Assembly (NCBI GenBank): GCA_003194525.1
Contig: NBIV01000152.1
Location: forward strand, 118,651-182,650
Source of the DNA: Gracilariopsis chorda
Taxonomy: Eukaryota; Rhodophyta; Florideophyceae; Gracilariales; Gracilariaceae
DNA: 64,000 bases
Direction: 5' to 3'
The notes beneath the pieces are model-generated. The model was not told the origin of the DNA. It made no database searches and saw only the letters and a program-made list of their open reading frames with translations. Of this stretch, positions 1 through 10,001 are shown piece by piece. Positions within the stretch are counted from its first letter, which is position 1. Each line of letters starts with the position of its first letter. A program made the translations under genes and the position numbers.

Positions 1-141
1 AGTGAGGCACGAGAGAGAAATTCGTCATGGACCGATTGGATGGAGATTGTGTTGACAACTAATAGTACCTTCGCCCTATCGCGCACATAAAGAGAAAAAG
101 AGTACGGAGGAGCGGGTTAGCATGTGTGGAAGTTGGTCACA

Positions 142-465
142 ATGATGAAGAAACGCACTACAAAAGTCGGAAAGATTCAACCAATCAAGAAGTCTTTGGA
201 CGACGGCGGCCGCAAAGGCCCTCTGCCGCGCTCTAGTTCCGCTCCTGCATCATCGAACTCGAAGGACGCATCGTGTATTAATCGGTCGAACAGCATGCCT
301 AAAATTAGCACAGGTAGCTGCAAGTGTGGACACGACGCCATGGATCATCAGACGAGCTCCTGCTCCGTGCCGATGTGCAGCAACTCGATTACGAAGTGCG
401 TGCGTGTAGGATGCAAAGGTTCTCGAAAGTGCTACTTGCATTCCTCGACTGCCTTCGTGAACTAG
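142..465 (+). CDS. Small Cys/His-rich basic protein (left-arm copy)
   Basis: Unrecognised protein of 107 residues if it starts at the ATG at 142; the frame opens slightly earlier at a GTG. The N-terminus is basic and rich in Lys, Arg and Ser. The C-terminal half is a compact Cys/His cluster that begins CKCGHDAMDHQ and continues through CSVPMC, KCVRVGCK and KCYLH. The spacing suggests metal binding, but it matches no zinc-finger class I can name. The copy in the other arm differs by only a few residues (for example Arg-Lys to His-Glu near residue 31). Expression and function are unknown. Confidence 0.5.
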   Translation: MMKKRTTKVGKIQPIKKSLDDGGRKGPLPRSSSAPASSNSKDASCINRSNSMPKISTGSCKCGHDAMDHQTSSCSVPMCSNSITKCVRVGCKGSRKCYLHSSTAFVN

Positions 466-1211
466 TTACATCTCTGAATACTGGTATGCGAAGATGAGGT
501 GTGTTTGCGCTCGAAGGTGACCTCTTTCAAGTCTGCGTAGCAGTGTGTGATGCCACCGCCTGTGACAGTTCTGTCAGACTCAGAAATTCCATGGCAGAGT
601 AATGATTTGCGAGCGCGTCGGCGTGGTGGCGTTGGGCACGGCGGGTTGTTTCTCTGAGGGAAATAAAGGCGTTAGACTCTAATCAAACTTCTTCCAACAG
701 AGCACGAATGCCTTATGTGTGAAGCTTGTGGTGGCGACGTGACGTTCTTTTCATGGCTGTCGATCGACGTGAAGCTTCTTCTCACGCTGCCAGCCGACTG
801 CTGCAGTCTAAACCCCAAAGCGTTGACGTTTTGCACGGAACGCACCTTGTGAGTCTGCACGATGGCAGAGGCGGCGATGCCTCCGTCATCCTTGCGGTCT
901 TTCATCCTTAATCTTCACGCGCGGCTTTGTTACATCTCCACTGCTTTCCCGGCGCGTAGATCTGAACCCCTTTATTACAGTATCTGTTTCCCGGTAGCGT
1001 GGCCCCATTCACCTTCACCACAGCCTCAAGATCATCATCCACAACCTGATCGACTACCCCCGAGCTTAGCGTGTTCACGGGAGGCCTACGGAGCTCTTCC
1101 CTCGTCCTACCAGCGCGCGCTACTCTCCTTGATGCGTACAGCCTTCGCTCCGCACCTGCATCGTTCTTGCCATTCCCGCCGCTCCCGCCGCGCTGCCTGT
1201 GGCGCGTGTAT
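466..1211. other. Left-arm stretch with no supported gene
   Basis: No recognisable gene. A 77-codon minus-strand ORF at 672-905 is mirrored at 8838-9071 with almost the same sequence, but it has no known motif and may be chance. The mirror stretch 8532-9269 is equivalent. Confidence 0.4.
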
Positions 1212-1688
1212 CTAACCGCGTGCGTGGCACGACGTCAGCTGAAGAAGTACGGCGAGTGGCGCACGACGTGCAGCTCGCGCAGCATGTCGCGTCTGTAACA
1301 ACAGCACAGCGCCTTGCGCAGTATCGCCAACTTTGTACCGACCGCGATAGTCGGGTCCCGCACACTCCGCATCAAAGGCAACAAACGTGCCATCGGTCTT
1401 GAGCGCGACGTCACTCCACACGCCTCCGTACGAAGAAATCGAGCACAGCTCCACGCCATCGCCCACGAGCAGCACGCGCACGGGCTGGTTCGCAAACCGG
1501 ACGGCAACGCGCGTGCCATCCGCACTGAACGTGATGCAATGCACGCAGTCATAACCTCCAAAGAACTCGGAGCACTTGAAGCCATCGCTGAGGCTCCACA
1601 AGCACCCGTTCTAGCCCGAATAGAACGCCACAAGCGTGCCATCTGCACTGAACGTAGCACAGGCGGCCACCCTGTTGCATTGAACTAG
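1212..1688 (-). pseudogene. Beta-propeller (WD40-like) protein fragment, left arm
   Basis: Mirror of 8055-8531. Three successive repeats share an F/L-S/K-A/T-D-G-T core (TFSADGTLVAF, TFSADGTRVAV, LKTDGTFVAF), as in blades of a WD40-type or related propeller. The first and second repeats are separated by an in-frame TAG at 1611-1613 that is present in both arms. Only about 155 codons remain and no propeller is complete, so this is a gene fragment fixed before the arms duplicated. Confidence 0.55.
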
Positions 1689-2614
1689 CTAGTGCAGCTC
1701 GGTGCCGTCACCGACGTGTACCACACGCTGCCCACTCGCTGGAAACAATTCGATTCGAGCAGTGCCGTGGCGACGGTGTTCTTACCCGCGCCGTGCGCTC
1801 GCGGCCGCCAGCGCACCGATGACGCGCAGCGGGCGCCACCGACAACTTGCGCAGCGCGACGGCGCGCGACGACAGCCTCCGCTCGAACAGCCGTGCCGCA
1901 CGAGTACTGTCGCGGCACAGCTGAGCTCCGCCGCTGTCGTCGACGTGCGTCATTCGACGCGTCGGCCAGGTCTCCAAGAGTGGCGGCAGCGATTCTCTTC
2001 ACGCGGTACTGAGAAGAAGTGGAAAGTCTTTGCTCGCATATCCCCACAATCTCCTTCGCGTACAAGCGAAGTCCGGCCTGGGTAGGCTACTTGGTGCATC
2101 ATCATTCCACACATCCTTCCAGTTCTTGATGGCATCTCCCGCGTCATCGTCCGTTCGCGCCGACCCATGTAAGCTAAAGGCAGAATGGAGCTTGCATGCC
2201 GGTGTGCAGTGTCCGGTGCCATTCGCCACAAGCCAGCAGCCATGGATGAGGCAAGCGCACGATCGCGTGGATCCTCCGATGTGGCGTTCTTGGCAATTTG
2301 CCGGCAGAACTGGCCAACTTCGTGGACACTACACAGCTTTGCAGCCCTACCGGCCGCGCTTCACCATTGCCAACGGGCATATGCGAAACAGGTTGTAGAA
2401 AACGGGACTGATTTCCTCTATGGCGCAAAAAGATTTGCCGAACGTGAGATGAACAATGGTACTGGCACCAGACCGCAATGGAGCATTTGGCCGTTCTATT
2501 CCGCAGAGGAAAGCTCATCATTGAGAACGAACTCTGTGCGCTGTCGTTTACTATACTCGTATTGTATGAGTAGTTGCGCATCTTGAAGTCCCAACAAAAC
2601 CGCAGAACGAGCTA

Positions 2615-2953
2615 CTACTGGCTTTCCTTCACAAAATATTTGTCTTCTCGTGGAAGGTAGCCAGATGCCCCGCTCATCACTCCAACTGACCTCGGTTCAA
2701 CTGATGACCCGGCAGCAACGTCTATTGGTGACGTGAACCTGGAATTTGGTACAGAAGGATTCGAGTAGTTCTTAATAGCCGTCTCTGCCATATCACGAAA
2801 GTGCTGCAAACATTCATCGTCTAGTTTCTCCAAAGCAAGACGTCCAATCGTAAAGTGAATGAGCATATCACGACCAACTATGCGAGCTCCTTTTGAAAAC
2901 ATATCTTTCATTGTCTGCTCCAGATCAAAAAAAGTTATGTCAGAGCTTAGCAA
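2615..2953 (-). CDS. Unknown ORF downstream of the chaperone fragment, left arm
   Basis: Open frame of about 112 codons immediately downstream of the Grp170-like piece on the same strand. It has a predicted helical N-terminal half and a Ser/Pro-rich C-terminal half. No domain is recognised. There is no upstream ATG in frame (first codon TTG; internal Met at residue 15), so it may be a 3' exon. Its copy at 6790-7128 is apparently identical in protein sequence. Confidence 0.35.
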   Translation of the reverse strand: MLSSDITFFDLEQTMKDMFSKGARIVGRDMLIHFTIGRLALEKLDDECLQHFRDMAETAIKNYSNPSVPNSRFTSPIDVAAGSSVEPRSVGVMSGASGYLPREDKYFVKESQ

Positions 2954-2983
2954 TGCGTCAGTCTTTCTGTTATTGAGCAGCTA

Positions 2984-3531
2984 TTACTTTGACGAGTCCT
3001 TCAATTTCTTCAGCACATCAACCACCCCTTTTACTTTAACGTTCGCGTAGAGTGTGCGTTGTGAAAAACGACTCTCTCCAGACTTATCCATTTCAAGGAA
3101 CAGCCGAAGGCCAAATTCCTTATTCTTGTTGAGACTGAACGTCTTCTTGGATGGCATCTTCGCCACGCGTCAGGGAACAACTGCACTTTCTGAACCGGTT
3201 GTTTTGCAAAACTGGAAAACATGCCCGACTTGGGCTCATTCTCAATCTCTGCTGAAATGGGTCCGCCATACACATCTTCGAAGTCCAGCTTACGAACGCG
3301 GAAAGTGCTGCTCAGAGAAGCCGCAAAACCCACACCGCCCATGACGGCAGCTTCATCAGTGTTGATGCTCTTTTTCAGGGTGGTGATACCCACCGAGTCG
3401 CAAATCTCGCTCTGCACTTTTGGTGTGCGACTAGCGCATCCAAACGGAACGACAGCATCCAGATCCGAAGCCTTCAAATCGGCCTTGTGCAACACTGCTT
3501 TCGCCGGGCCGCCAACAAGCTCAAGGTGACA
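2984..3531 (-). pseudogene. Grp170/HYOU1-like Hsp70-family fragment, left arm
   Basis: Piece of an Hsp110/Grp170-type chaperone, an ER-lumenal Hsp70 relative in the family. The segment spans the end of the nucleotide-binding domain (SRTPKVQSEI, then a loop ending INTDEAAVMGG) and the start of the substrate-binding region. The usual Hsp70 Gly-Gly before the arginine loop is altered (PFGCASRTPKV). A frameshift near 3160-3170 separates the first frame from the continuation (MPSKKTFSLNKNKEFGLRL and onward), which matches the typical beta-strand region of this family. It is therefore a broken internal fragment with neither the N-terminal ATPase core nor the C-terminal helical domain. Confidence 0.75.
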
Positions 3532-3786
3532 GGCATACGCATGTAACCTTTTAATGCCGTACAGTATGAGAGGGTTTCCTAAAGGGGTGTTTAGAACGCC
3601 TTAGAAAAACCTATTCACAATTTCATTCACAAAACGCTTCTACTTCGGCTGCCAAAGTTCGGCACAAAAGTACAGATACAGTACTGAGACACGTGGACAC
3701 AGCCGCAGAGCAGCATCCACCACAGTTCTATGTGTGCTCAAAAGCCACGAGTCTTTCTCGCAGCCGCGATCGGCTCTCCTCCGCCA

Positions 3787-3876
3787 AGCGGCACCCAGCC
3801 CCTTCCATGGTGGACCCCCGACAAAGTCGCCTGCAGCGCCGCGCTTTAAAAATTGCGTTGCGAAGAACTTCGTCGG
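3787..3876. repeat. Dispersed ~90-bp repeat, copy 1
   Basis: A short block also present, inverted, at about 5868-5957 and again at about 49463-49553. Shared words on the right-arm strand include gcaatttttaaagcg-like and ccaccatgg...ggctgggtgccgctt runs. The third copy lies outside the inverted repeat and forms the 3' end of an unknown ORF there. Confidence 0.65.
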
Positions 3877-4287
3877 GAAGAGTCACTGTGAGAGCTACGT
3901 ATAAGAGACGCAGCCACGGCGTAGAAGAATATGGCTGCGCCCAACGTAGCTCTACTAGGCTGGGTGGAGCGATGCGTTGTGTAATCTAACTTTTCTTTTT
4001 CCCCTTGTCTTTGCTCTCTCCAAACCATTCGGTATTCACATCTAGTACACCAAGCATAGGTACGTCTCCGAGACCTTCAGCCTCATCAGCGTGGTTGGAA
4101 ACGATTTCTTCGACTGCGAGTGTCAGTGTTTCTGTGGGCGCATCAACGAGCATGGTTGTTAGCATGGGAAGTGTTTCTGGTACTCCGAGTGTGAGCGCGT
4201 CAGAGCGAATGTCGATAAGCCCTTCTAAGTCGGCAGTGCATCCGCTACAGTGGTGTTACTGATATCTGCTACGGCCAACACCGTCAC

Positions 4288-5455
4288 AACTGCCGTATCT
4301 GCTCTTCGCTCTCGCGACCCACTTCGTCCTTCCTCTTTCCCCTTTTTAGGGTAGCACCTCCCGCTATCCGCGGCCCTCGTGTGCGCATCCGCTCACACAC
4401 CCCCACTTACGTGGAAACATACCTCTACTGAGGATCACACCCCGCTCACGCGGATACCGATTCTTCGCCTTCACCTCCCTCCCCGAGTCGCGACAGGTGT
4501 CCCTGGTCTTACAAACCGGCTTCGCCGTGACACCTCTGGGAGGGCTCTACCCAACTGGCTTCACCTCGTGAGAGGAAGATCCCGGACGTCTTTCGGTGTT
4601 TTTCCCCTTTGGGGCATTGCACCACACATCCTCAAGCACATTTGTGACTTCTTGGACTGACATAGTTGCCTCAGAGATTGCGATGAACCCAGGTCTACTA
4701 CCACTTTGTCGTTCCCCGGGAGCCAATATACCTTCCCTGGTTGTGGATGAATCAGCCAATGTTGGGCATTCCATATTACGACAAGAACGCACTTGGTGCG
4801 TTCAACACGACCGTTAACAAGAAGCAAACAACCCGCTGCGTACGTCCGCCAGGCATCAGACCTACCCGAGTTGCTGCCTTCGTGCGAAACAGCGACTGCG
4901 ACGGATCTCCACAACGCGTCTGGACACCAGAAATGCTTCCTGTGAGTAGCGTTGCGTGGTCGGCGCGCGTTTTGCGGCCGGGAGTGCGCTCAATCTTCTC
5001 ATCTCGACAGACTGGCGCCCGTTCTCACGTCACAAGGCTCTTCGAACCGGAAACAAGTTTTGGAAGAAGCCGTGCAATGCGAAGCTAAGATGAAAGGGAG
5101 ACAGACGTCGATGGGCGATGTTGGAAGGGATAGAACTTTGGACATTTTGTGACTGTTTTTCGAGACTCGTTCCGCGCGATGATTTCCGTTTCATCAGACG
5201 GGGAGCCCGTACCCGTCTTACTTGCTGATGGCGAACTACGCGGGGTGGAACTGAATAGCAGAACGGCCGTAGTTGATGCACTAGACATTGGTAATTTGCT
5301 TGCACTCGGGCTTTGGATGATTGCACCCGACGAGATCGATGGGCTTGCAGAGGATGCAAAAGGTATCCCAGACAAAGACAAACTGGTGCTTGGTGCTTCT
5401 GATACCATTTCCGTAACATCAGAAGGCGCGACCAAGTCTCCCGAGCTCGCTGAAG
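4288..5455. other. Spacer between inverted-repeat arms, with a retroelement remnant
   Basis: This 1.17-kb unique stretch separates the arms. About 4330-4640 resembles the reverse complement of roughly 60050-60460, the leader just upstream of the Gag-like ORF near 60 kb. A shared block around 4570-4630 (gaggaagatc, then a ccctttggggcattgca-like run) is the clearest match. The spacer thus contains a plus-oriented remnant of the same LTR retroelement family. The right part (5149-5487) is an open but unrecognised Asp/Glu/Leu-rich frame that runs towards the right arm; its reverse strand is Ser/Thr-rich. I cannot tell which strand, if either, codes. Confidence 0.7.
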
Positions 5456-5867
5456 GTGACGGTGTTGGCCGTAGCAGATATCAGTAACACCACTGTAGCG
5501 GATGCACTGCCGACTTAGAAGGGCTTATCGACATTCGCTCTGACGCGCTCACACTCGGAGTACCAGAAACACTTCCCATGCTAACAACCACGCTCGTTGA
5601 TGCGCCCACAGAAACACTGACACTCGCAGTCGAAGAAATCGTTTCCAACCACGCTGATGAGGCTGAAGGTCTCGGAGACGCACCTATGCTTGGTGTACTA
5701 GATGTGAATACCGAATGGTTTGGAGAGAGCAAAGACAAGGGGAAAAAGAAAAGTTAGATTACACAACGCATCGCTCCACCCAGCCTAGTAGAGCTACGTT
5801 GGGCGCAGCCATATTCTTCTACGCCGTGGCTGCGTCTCTTATACGTAGCTCTCACAGTGACTCTTCC

Positions 5868-5957
5868 CGACGAAGTTCTTCGCAACGCAATTTTTAAAGC
5901 GCGGCGCTGCAGGCGACTTTGTCGGGGGTCCACCATGGAAGGGGCTGGGTGCCGCTT
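5868..5957. repeat. Dispersed ~90-bp repeat, copy 2
   Basis: Mirror copy of 3787-3876 in the right arm, in the same orientation as the copy at 49463-49553. Confidence 0.65.
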
Positions 5958-6211
5958 GGCGGAGGAGAGCCGATCGCGGCTGCGAGAAAGACTCGTGGCT
6001 TTTGAGCACACATAGAACTGTGGTGGATGCTGCTCTGCGGCTGTGTCCACGTGTCTCAGTACTGTATCTGTACTTTTGTGCCGAACTTTGGCAGCCGAAG
6101 TAGAAGCGTTTTGTGAATGAAATTGTGAATAGGTTTTTCTAAGGCGTTCTAAACACCCCTTTAGGAAACCCTCTCATACTGTACGGCATTAAAAGGTTAC
6201 ATGCGTATGCC

Positions 6212-6759
6212 TGTCACCTTGAGCTTGTTGGCGGCCCGGCGAAAGCAGTGTTGCACAAGGCCGATTTGAAGGCTTCGGATCTGGATGCTGTCGTTCCGTT
6301 TGGATGCGCTAGTCGCACACCAAAAGTGCAGAGCGAGATTTGCGACTCGGTGGGTTTCACCACCCTGAAAAAGAGCATCAACACTGATGAAGCTGCCGTC
6401 ATGGGCGGTGTGGGTTTTGCGGCTTCTCTGAGCAGCACTTTCCGCGTTCGTAAGCTGGACTTCGAAGATGTGTATGGCGGACCCATTTCAGCAGAGATTG
6501 AGAATGATCCCAAGTCGGGCATGTTTTCCAGTTTTGCAAAACCACCGGTTCAGAAAGTGCAGTTGTTCCCTGACGCGTGGCGAAGATGCCATCCAAGAAG
6601 ACGTTCAGTCTCAACAAGAATAAGGAATTTGGCCTTCGGCTGTTCCTTGAAATGGATAAGTCTGGAGAGAGTCGTTTTTCACAACGCACACTCTACGCGA
6701 ACGTTAAAGTAAAAGGGGTGGTTGATGTGCTGATGAAATTGAAGGACTCGTCAAAGTAA
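6212..6759 (+). pseudogene. Grp170/HYOU1-like Hsp70-family fragment, right arm
   Basis: Mirror of the left-arm fragment. It begins in frame with LELVGGPAKAVLHKADL, the helix that precedes the lobe-II loop in Hsp110/Grp170 proteins, continues through SRTPKV and DEAAVMGG, and changes frame near 6575-6585. A few substitutions separate the arms (for example Ile to Phe in VGITTL/VGFTTL). Both copies share the same truncation and frameshift, so they were copied as a pseudogene. Confidence 0.75.
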
Positions 6760-6789
6760 TAGCTGCTCAATAACAGAAAGACTGACGCA

Positions 6790-7128
6790 TTGCTAAGCTC
6801 TGACATAACTTTTTTTGATCTGGAGCAGACAATGAAAGATATGTTTTCAAAAGGAGCTCGCATAGTTGGTCGTGATATGCTCATTCACTTTACGATTGGA
6901 CGTCTTGCTTTGGAGAAACTAGACGATGAATGTTTGCAGCACTTTCGTGATATGGCAGAGACGGCTATTAAGAACTACTCGAATCCTTCTGTACCAAATT
7001 CCAGGTTCACGTCACCAATAGACGTTGCTGCCGGGTCATCAGTTGAACCGAGGTCAGTTGGAGTGATGAGCGGGGCATCTGGCTACCTTCCACGAGAAGA
7101 CAAATATTTTGTGAAGGAAAGCCAGTAG
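6790..7128 (+). CDS. Unknown ORF downstream of the chaperone fragment, right arm
   Basis: Mirror of 2615-2953 with the same predicted protein. The perfect match is no more than expected from the overall arm identity, so it does not show selection. Confidence 0.35.
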   Translation: MLSSDITFFDLEQTMKDMFSKGARIVGRDMLIHFTIGRLALEKLDDECLQHFRDMAETAIKNYSNPSVPNSRFTSPIDVAAGSSVEPRSVGVMSGASGYLPREDKYFVKESQ

Positions 7129-8054
7129 TAGCTCGTTCTGCGGTTTTGTTGGGACTTCAAGATGCGCAACTACTCATACAATACGAGTATAGTAAACGAC
7201 AGCGCACAGAGTTCGTTCTCAATGATGAGCTTTCCTCTGCGGAATAGAACGGCCAAATGCTCCATTGCGGTCTGGTGCCAGTACCATTGTTCATCTCACG
7301 TTCGGCAAATCTTTTTGCGCCATAGAGGAAATCAGTCCCGTTTTCTACAACCTGTTTCGCATATGCCCGTTGGCAATGGTGAAGCGCGGCCGGTAGGGCT
7401 GCAAAGCTGTGTAGTGTCCACGAAGTTGGCCAGTTCTGCCGGCAAATTGCCAAGAACGCCACATCGGAGGATCCACGCGATCGTGCGCTTGCCTCATCCA
7501 TGGCTGCTGGCTTGTGGCGAATGGCACCGGACACTGCACACCGGCATGCAAGCTCCATTCTGCCTTTAGCTTACATGGGTCGGCGCGAACGGACGATGAC
7601 GCGGGAGATGCCATCAAGAACTGGAAGGATGTGTGGAATGATGATGCACCAAGTAGCCTACCCAGGCCGGACTTCGCTTGTACGCGAAGGAGATTGTGGG
7701 GATATGCGAGCAAAGACTTTCCACTTCTTCTCAGTACCGCGTGAAGAGAATCGCTGCCGCCACTCTTGGAGACCTGGCCGACGCGTCGAATGACGCACGT
7801 CGACGAAAGCGGCGGAGCTCAGCTGTGCCGCGACAGTACTCGTGCGGCACGGCTGTTCGAGCGGAGGCTGTCGTCGCGCGCCGTCGCGCTGCGCAAGTTG
7901 TCGGTGGCGCCCGCTGCGCGTCATCGGTGCGCTGGCGGCCGCGAGCGCACGGCGCGGGTAAGAACACCTTCGCCACGGCACTGCTCGAATCGAATTGTTT
8001 CCAGCGAGTGGGCAGCGTGTGGTACACGTCGGTGACGGCACCGAGCTGCACTAG

Positions 8055-8531
8055 CTAGTTCAATGCAACAGGGTGGCCGCCGGTGCTACGTTCAGTGCAG
8101 ATGGCACGCTTGTGGCGTTCTATTCGGGCTAGAACGGGTGCTTGTGGAGCCTCAGCGATGGTGTCAAGTGCTCCAAGTTCTTTGGAGGTTATGACTGCGT
8201 GCATTGCATCACGTTCAGTGCGGATGGCACGCGCGTTGCCGTCCGGTTTGCGAACCAGCCCGTGCGCGTGCTGCTCGTGAGCGATGGCGTGGAGCTGTGC
8301 TCGATTTCTTCGTACGGAGGCGTGTCGAGTGACGTCGCGCTCAAGACCGATGGCACGTTTGTTGCCTTTGATGCGGAGTGTGCGGGACCCGACTATCGCG
8401 GTCGGTACAAAGTTGGCGATACTGCGCAAGGCGCTGTGCTGTTGTTACAGACGCGACATGCTGCGCGAGCTGCGCATCGTGCGCCACTCGCCGTACTTCT
8501 TCAGCTGACGTCGTGCCACGCACGCGGTTAG
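8055..8531 (+). pseudogene. Beta-propeller (WD40-like) protein fragment, right arm
   Basis: Mirror of 1212-1688. The frame opens after a TAG at 8052, is cut by TAG at 8130-8132 and then runs to 8531. ADGT-type blade cores recur at about 30-45-residue intervals. Differences from the left copy are mostly conservative or silent. The parent protein cannot be identified from so short a piece. Confidence 0.55.
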
Positions 8532-9269
8532 ATACACGCGCCACAGGCAGCGCGGCGGGAGCGGCGGGAATGGCAAGAACGATGCAGGTGCGGAGCGAAG
8601 GCTGTACGCATCACGGAGAGTAGCGCGCGCTGGTAGGACGAGGGAAGAGCTCCTTAGGCCTCCCGTGAACACGCTAAGCTCGGGGGTAGTCGATCAGGTT
8701 GTGGATGATGATCTTGAGGCTGTGGTGAAGGTGAATGGGGCCAAGCTACCGGGAATTAGATACTGTAATAAAGGGGTTCAGATCTACGCGCCGGGAAAGC
8801 AGTGGAGATGTAACAAAGCCGCGCGTGAAGATTAAGGATGAAAGACCGCAAGGATGACGGAGGCATCGCCGCCTCTGCCATCGTGCAGACTCACAAGGTG
8901 CGTTCCGTTCAAAACGTCAACGATTTGGGCTTTAGACTGCAGCAGTCGGCTGGCAGCGTGAGAAGAAGCTTCACGTCGATCGACAGCCATGAAAAGAACG
9001 TCACGTCGCCACCACAAGCCTCACACATAAGGCATTCGTGCTCTGTTGGAAGAAGTGTGATTAGAGTCTAACGCCTTTATTTCCCTCAGAGAAACAACCC
9101 GCCGTGCCCAACGCCGACGCGCTCGCAAATCATTACTCTGCCATGGAATTTCTGAGTCTGACAGAACTGTCACAGGCGGTGGCATCACACACTGCTACGC
9201 AGACTTGAAAGAGGTCACCTTCGAGCGCAAACACACCTCATCTTCGCATACCAGTATTCAGAGATGTAA

Positions 9270-9593
9270 CTAGTTCACGAAGGCAGTCGAGGAATGCAAG
9301 TAGCACTTTCGAGAACATTTGCATCCTACACGCACGCACTTCGTAATCGAGTTGCTGCACATCGGCACGGAGCAGGAGCTCGTCTGATGATCCATGGCGT
9401 CGTGTCCACACTTGCAGCTACCTGTGCTAATTTTAGGCATGCTGTTCGACCGATTAATACACGATGCGTCCTTCGAGTTCGATGATGCAGGAGCGGAACT
9501 AGAGCGCGGCAGAGGGCCTTCGTGGCCGCCGTCGTCCAAAGACTTCTTGATTGGTTGAACCTTTCCGACTTTTGTAGTGCGTTTCTTCATCAT
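9270..9593 (-). CDS. Small Cys/His-rich basic protein (right-arm copy)
   Basis: Mirror copy of the ORF at 142-465. The frame is kept and all Cys and His residues of the cluster are present, with one extra Cys (VGCKCS instead of VGCKGS). Scattered substitutions with no indel or stop in either copy weakly support a real protein. This is the outermost gene of the inverted repeat and lies 140 bp inside the arm end. Confidence 0.5.
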   Translation of the reverse strand: MMKKRTTKVGKVQPIKKSLDDGGHEGPLPRSSSAPASSNSKDASCINRSNSMPKISTGSCKCGHDAMDHQTSSCSVPMCSNSITKCVRVGCKCSRKCYLHSSTAFVN

Positions 9594-10001
9594 TGTGACC
9601 AACTTCCACACATGCTAACCCGCTCCTCCGTACTCTTTTTCTCTTTATGTGCGCGATAGGGCGAAGGTACTATTAGTTGTCAACACAATCTCCATCCAAT
9701 CGGTCCATGACGAATTTCTCTCTCGTGCCTCACTATTTCTCGAAGGTGAATCAAAAACTGATCTTTACTTAAGCCTTGTCGTTTGGCACGAACTTAGCAA
9801 GTTCTAACCAACAGAATCTATGCAGTTATTGGCTGAAAACCTGTATTTCCACTACTGTCATCATGATTTCAAAAGCGCCAGAGAACAGACAACGCCTTGG
9901 AAGATGCGTCAAAAGCGCGGCTCTGTACTCGCTTGGTGCAAAGGTTGCTTCATTTGTTCGTTTCCAACAACAATCGCTCGTCTCCCTTACCACATGCCGC
10001 G

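Larger units (their letters stand above)
1..4287. repeat. Left arm of a ~4.28-kb inverted repeat
   Basis: Reading this arm backwards reproduces 5456-9735 almost base for base. Coordinates of matching features sum to 9743 near the centre and to about 9735 at the outer end, so there are only a few bases of net indel. The first bases of the window match the reverse complement of the bases ending at 9735, so the arm may continue left of the window. The arms share the same broken gene fragments and differ by scattered single bases in the stretches I compared. Duplication therefore followed the decay, or gene conversion keeps the arms alike. Confidence 0.97.
5456..9735. repeat. Right arm of a ~4.28-kb inverted repeat
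   Basis: This is the mirror image of 1-4287. The match ends exactly at 9735; the sequence that follows (tttctcgaagg) has no partner inside the window because the left arm meets the window edge. In this orientation the chaperone and beta-propeller fragments read on the plus strand and the Cys-rich ORF on the minus strand. Confidence 0.97.

Noticed and set aside
5149-5738. Ser/Thr-rich minus-strand protein in the spacer and arm edge
   Set aside because: Both strands are open with opposite composition bias; no domain and no way to choose.
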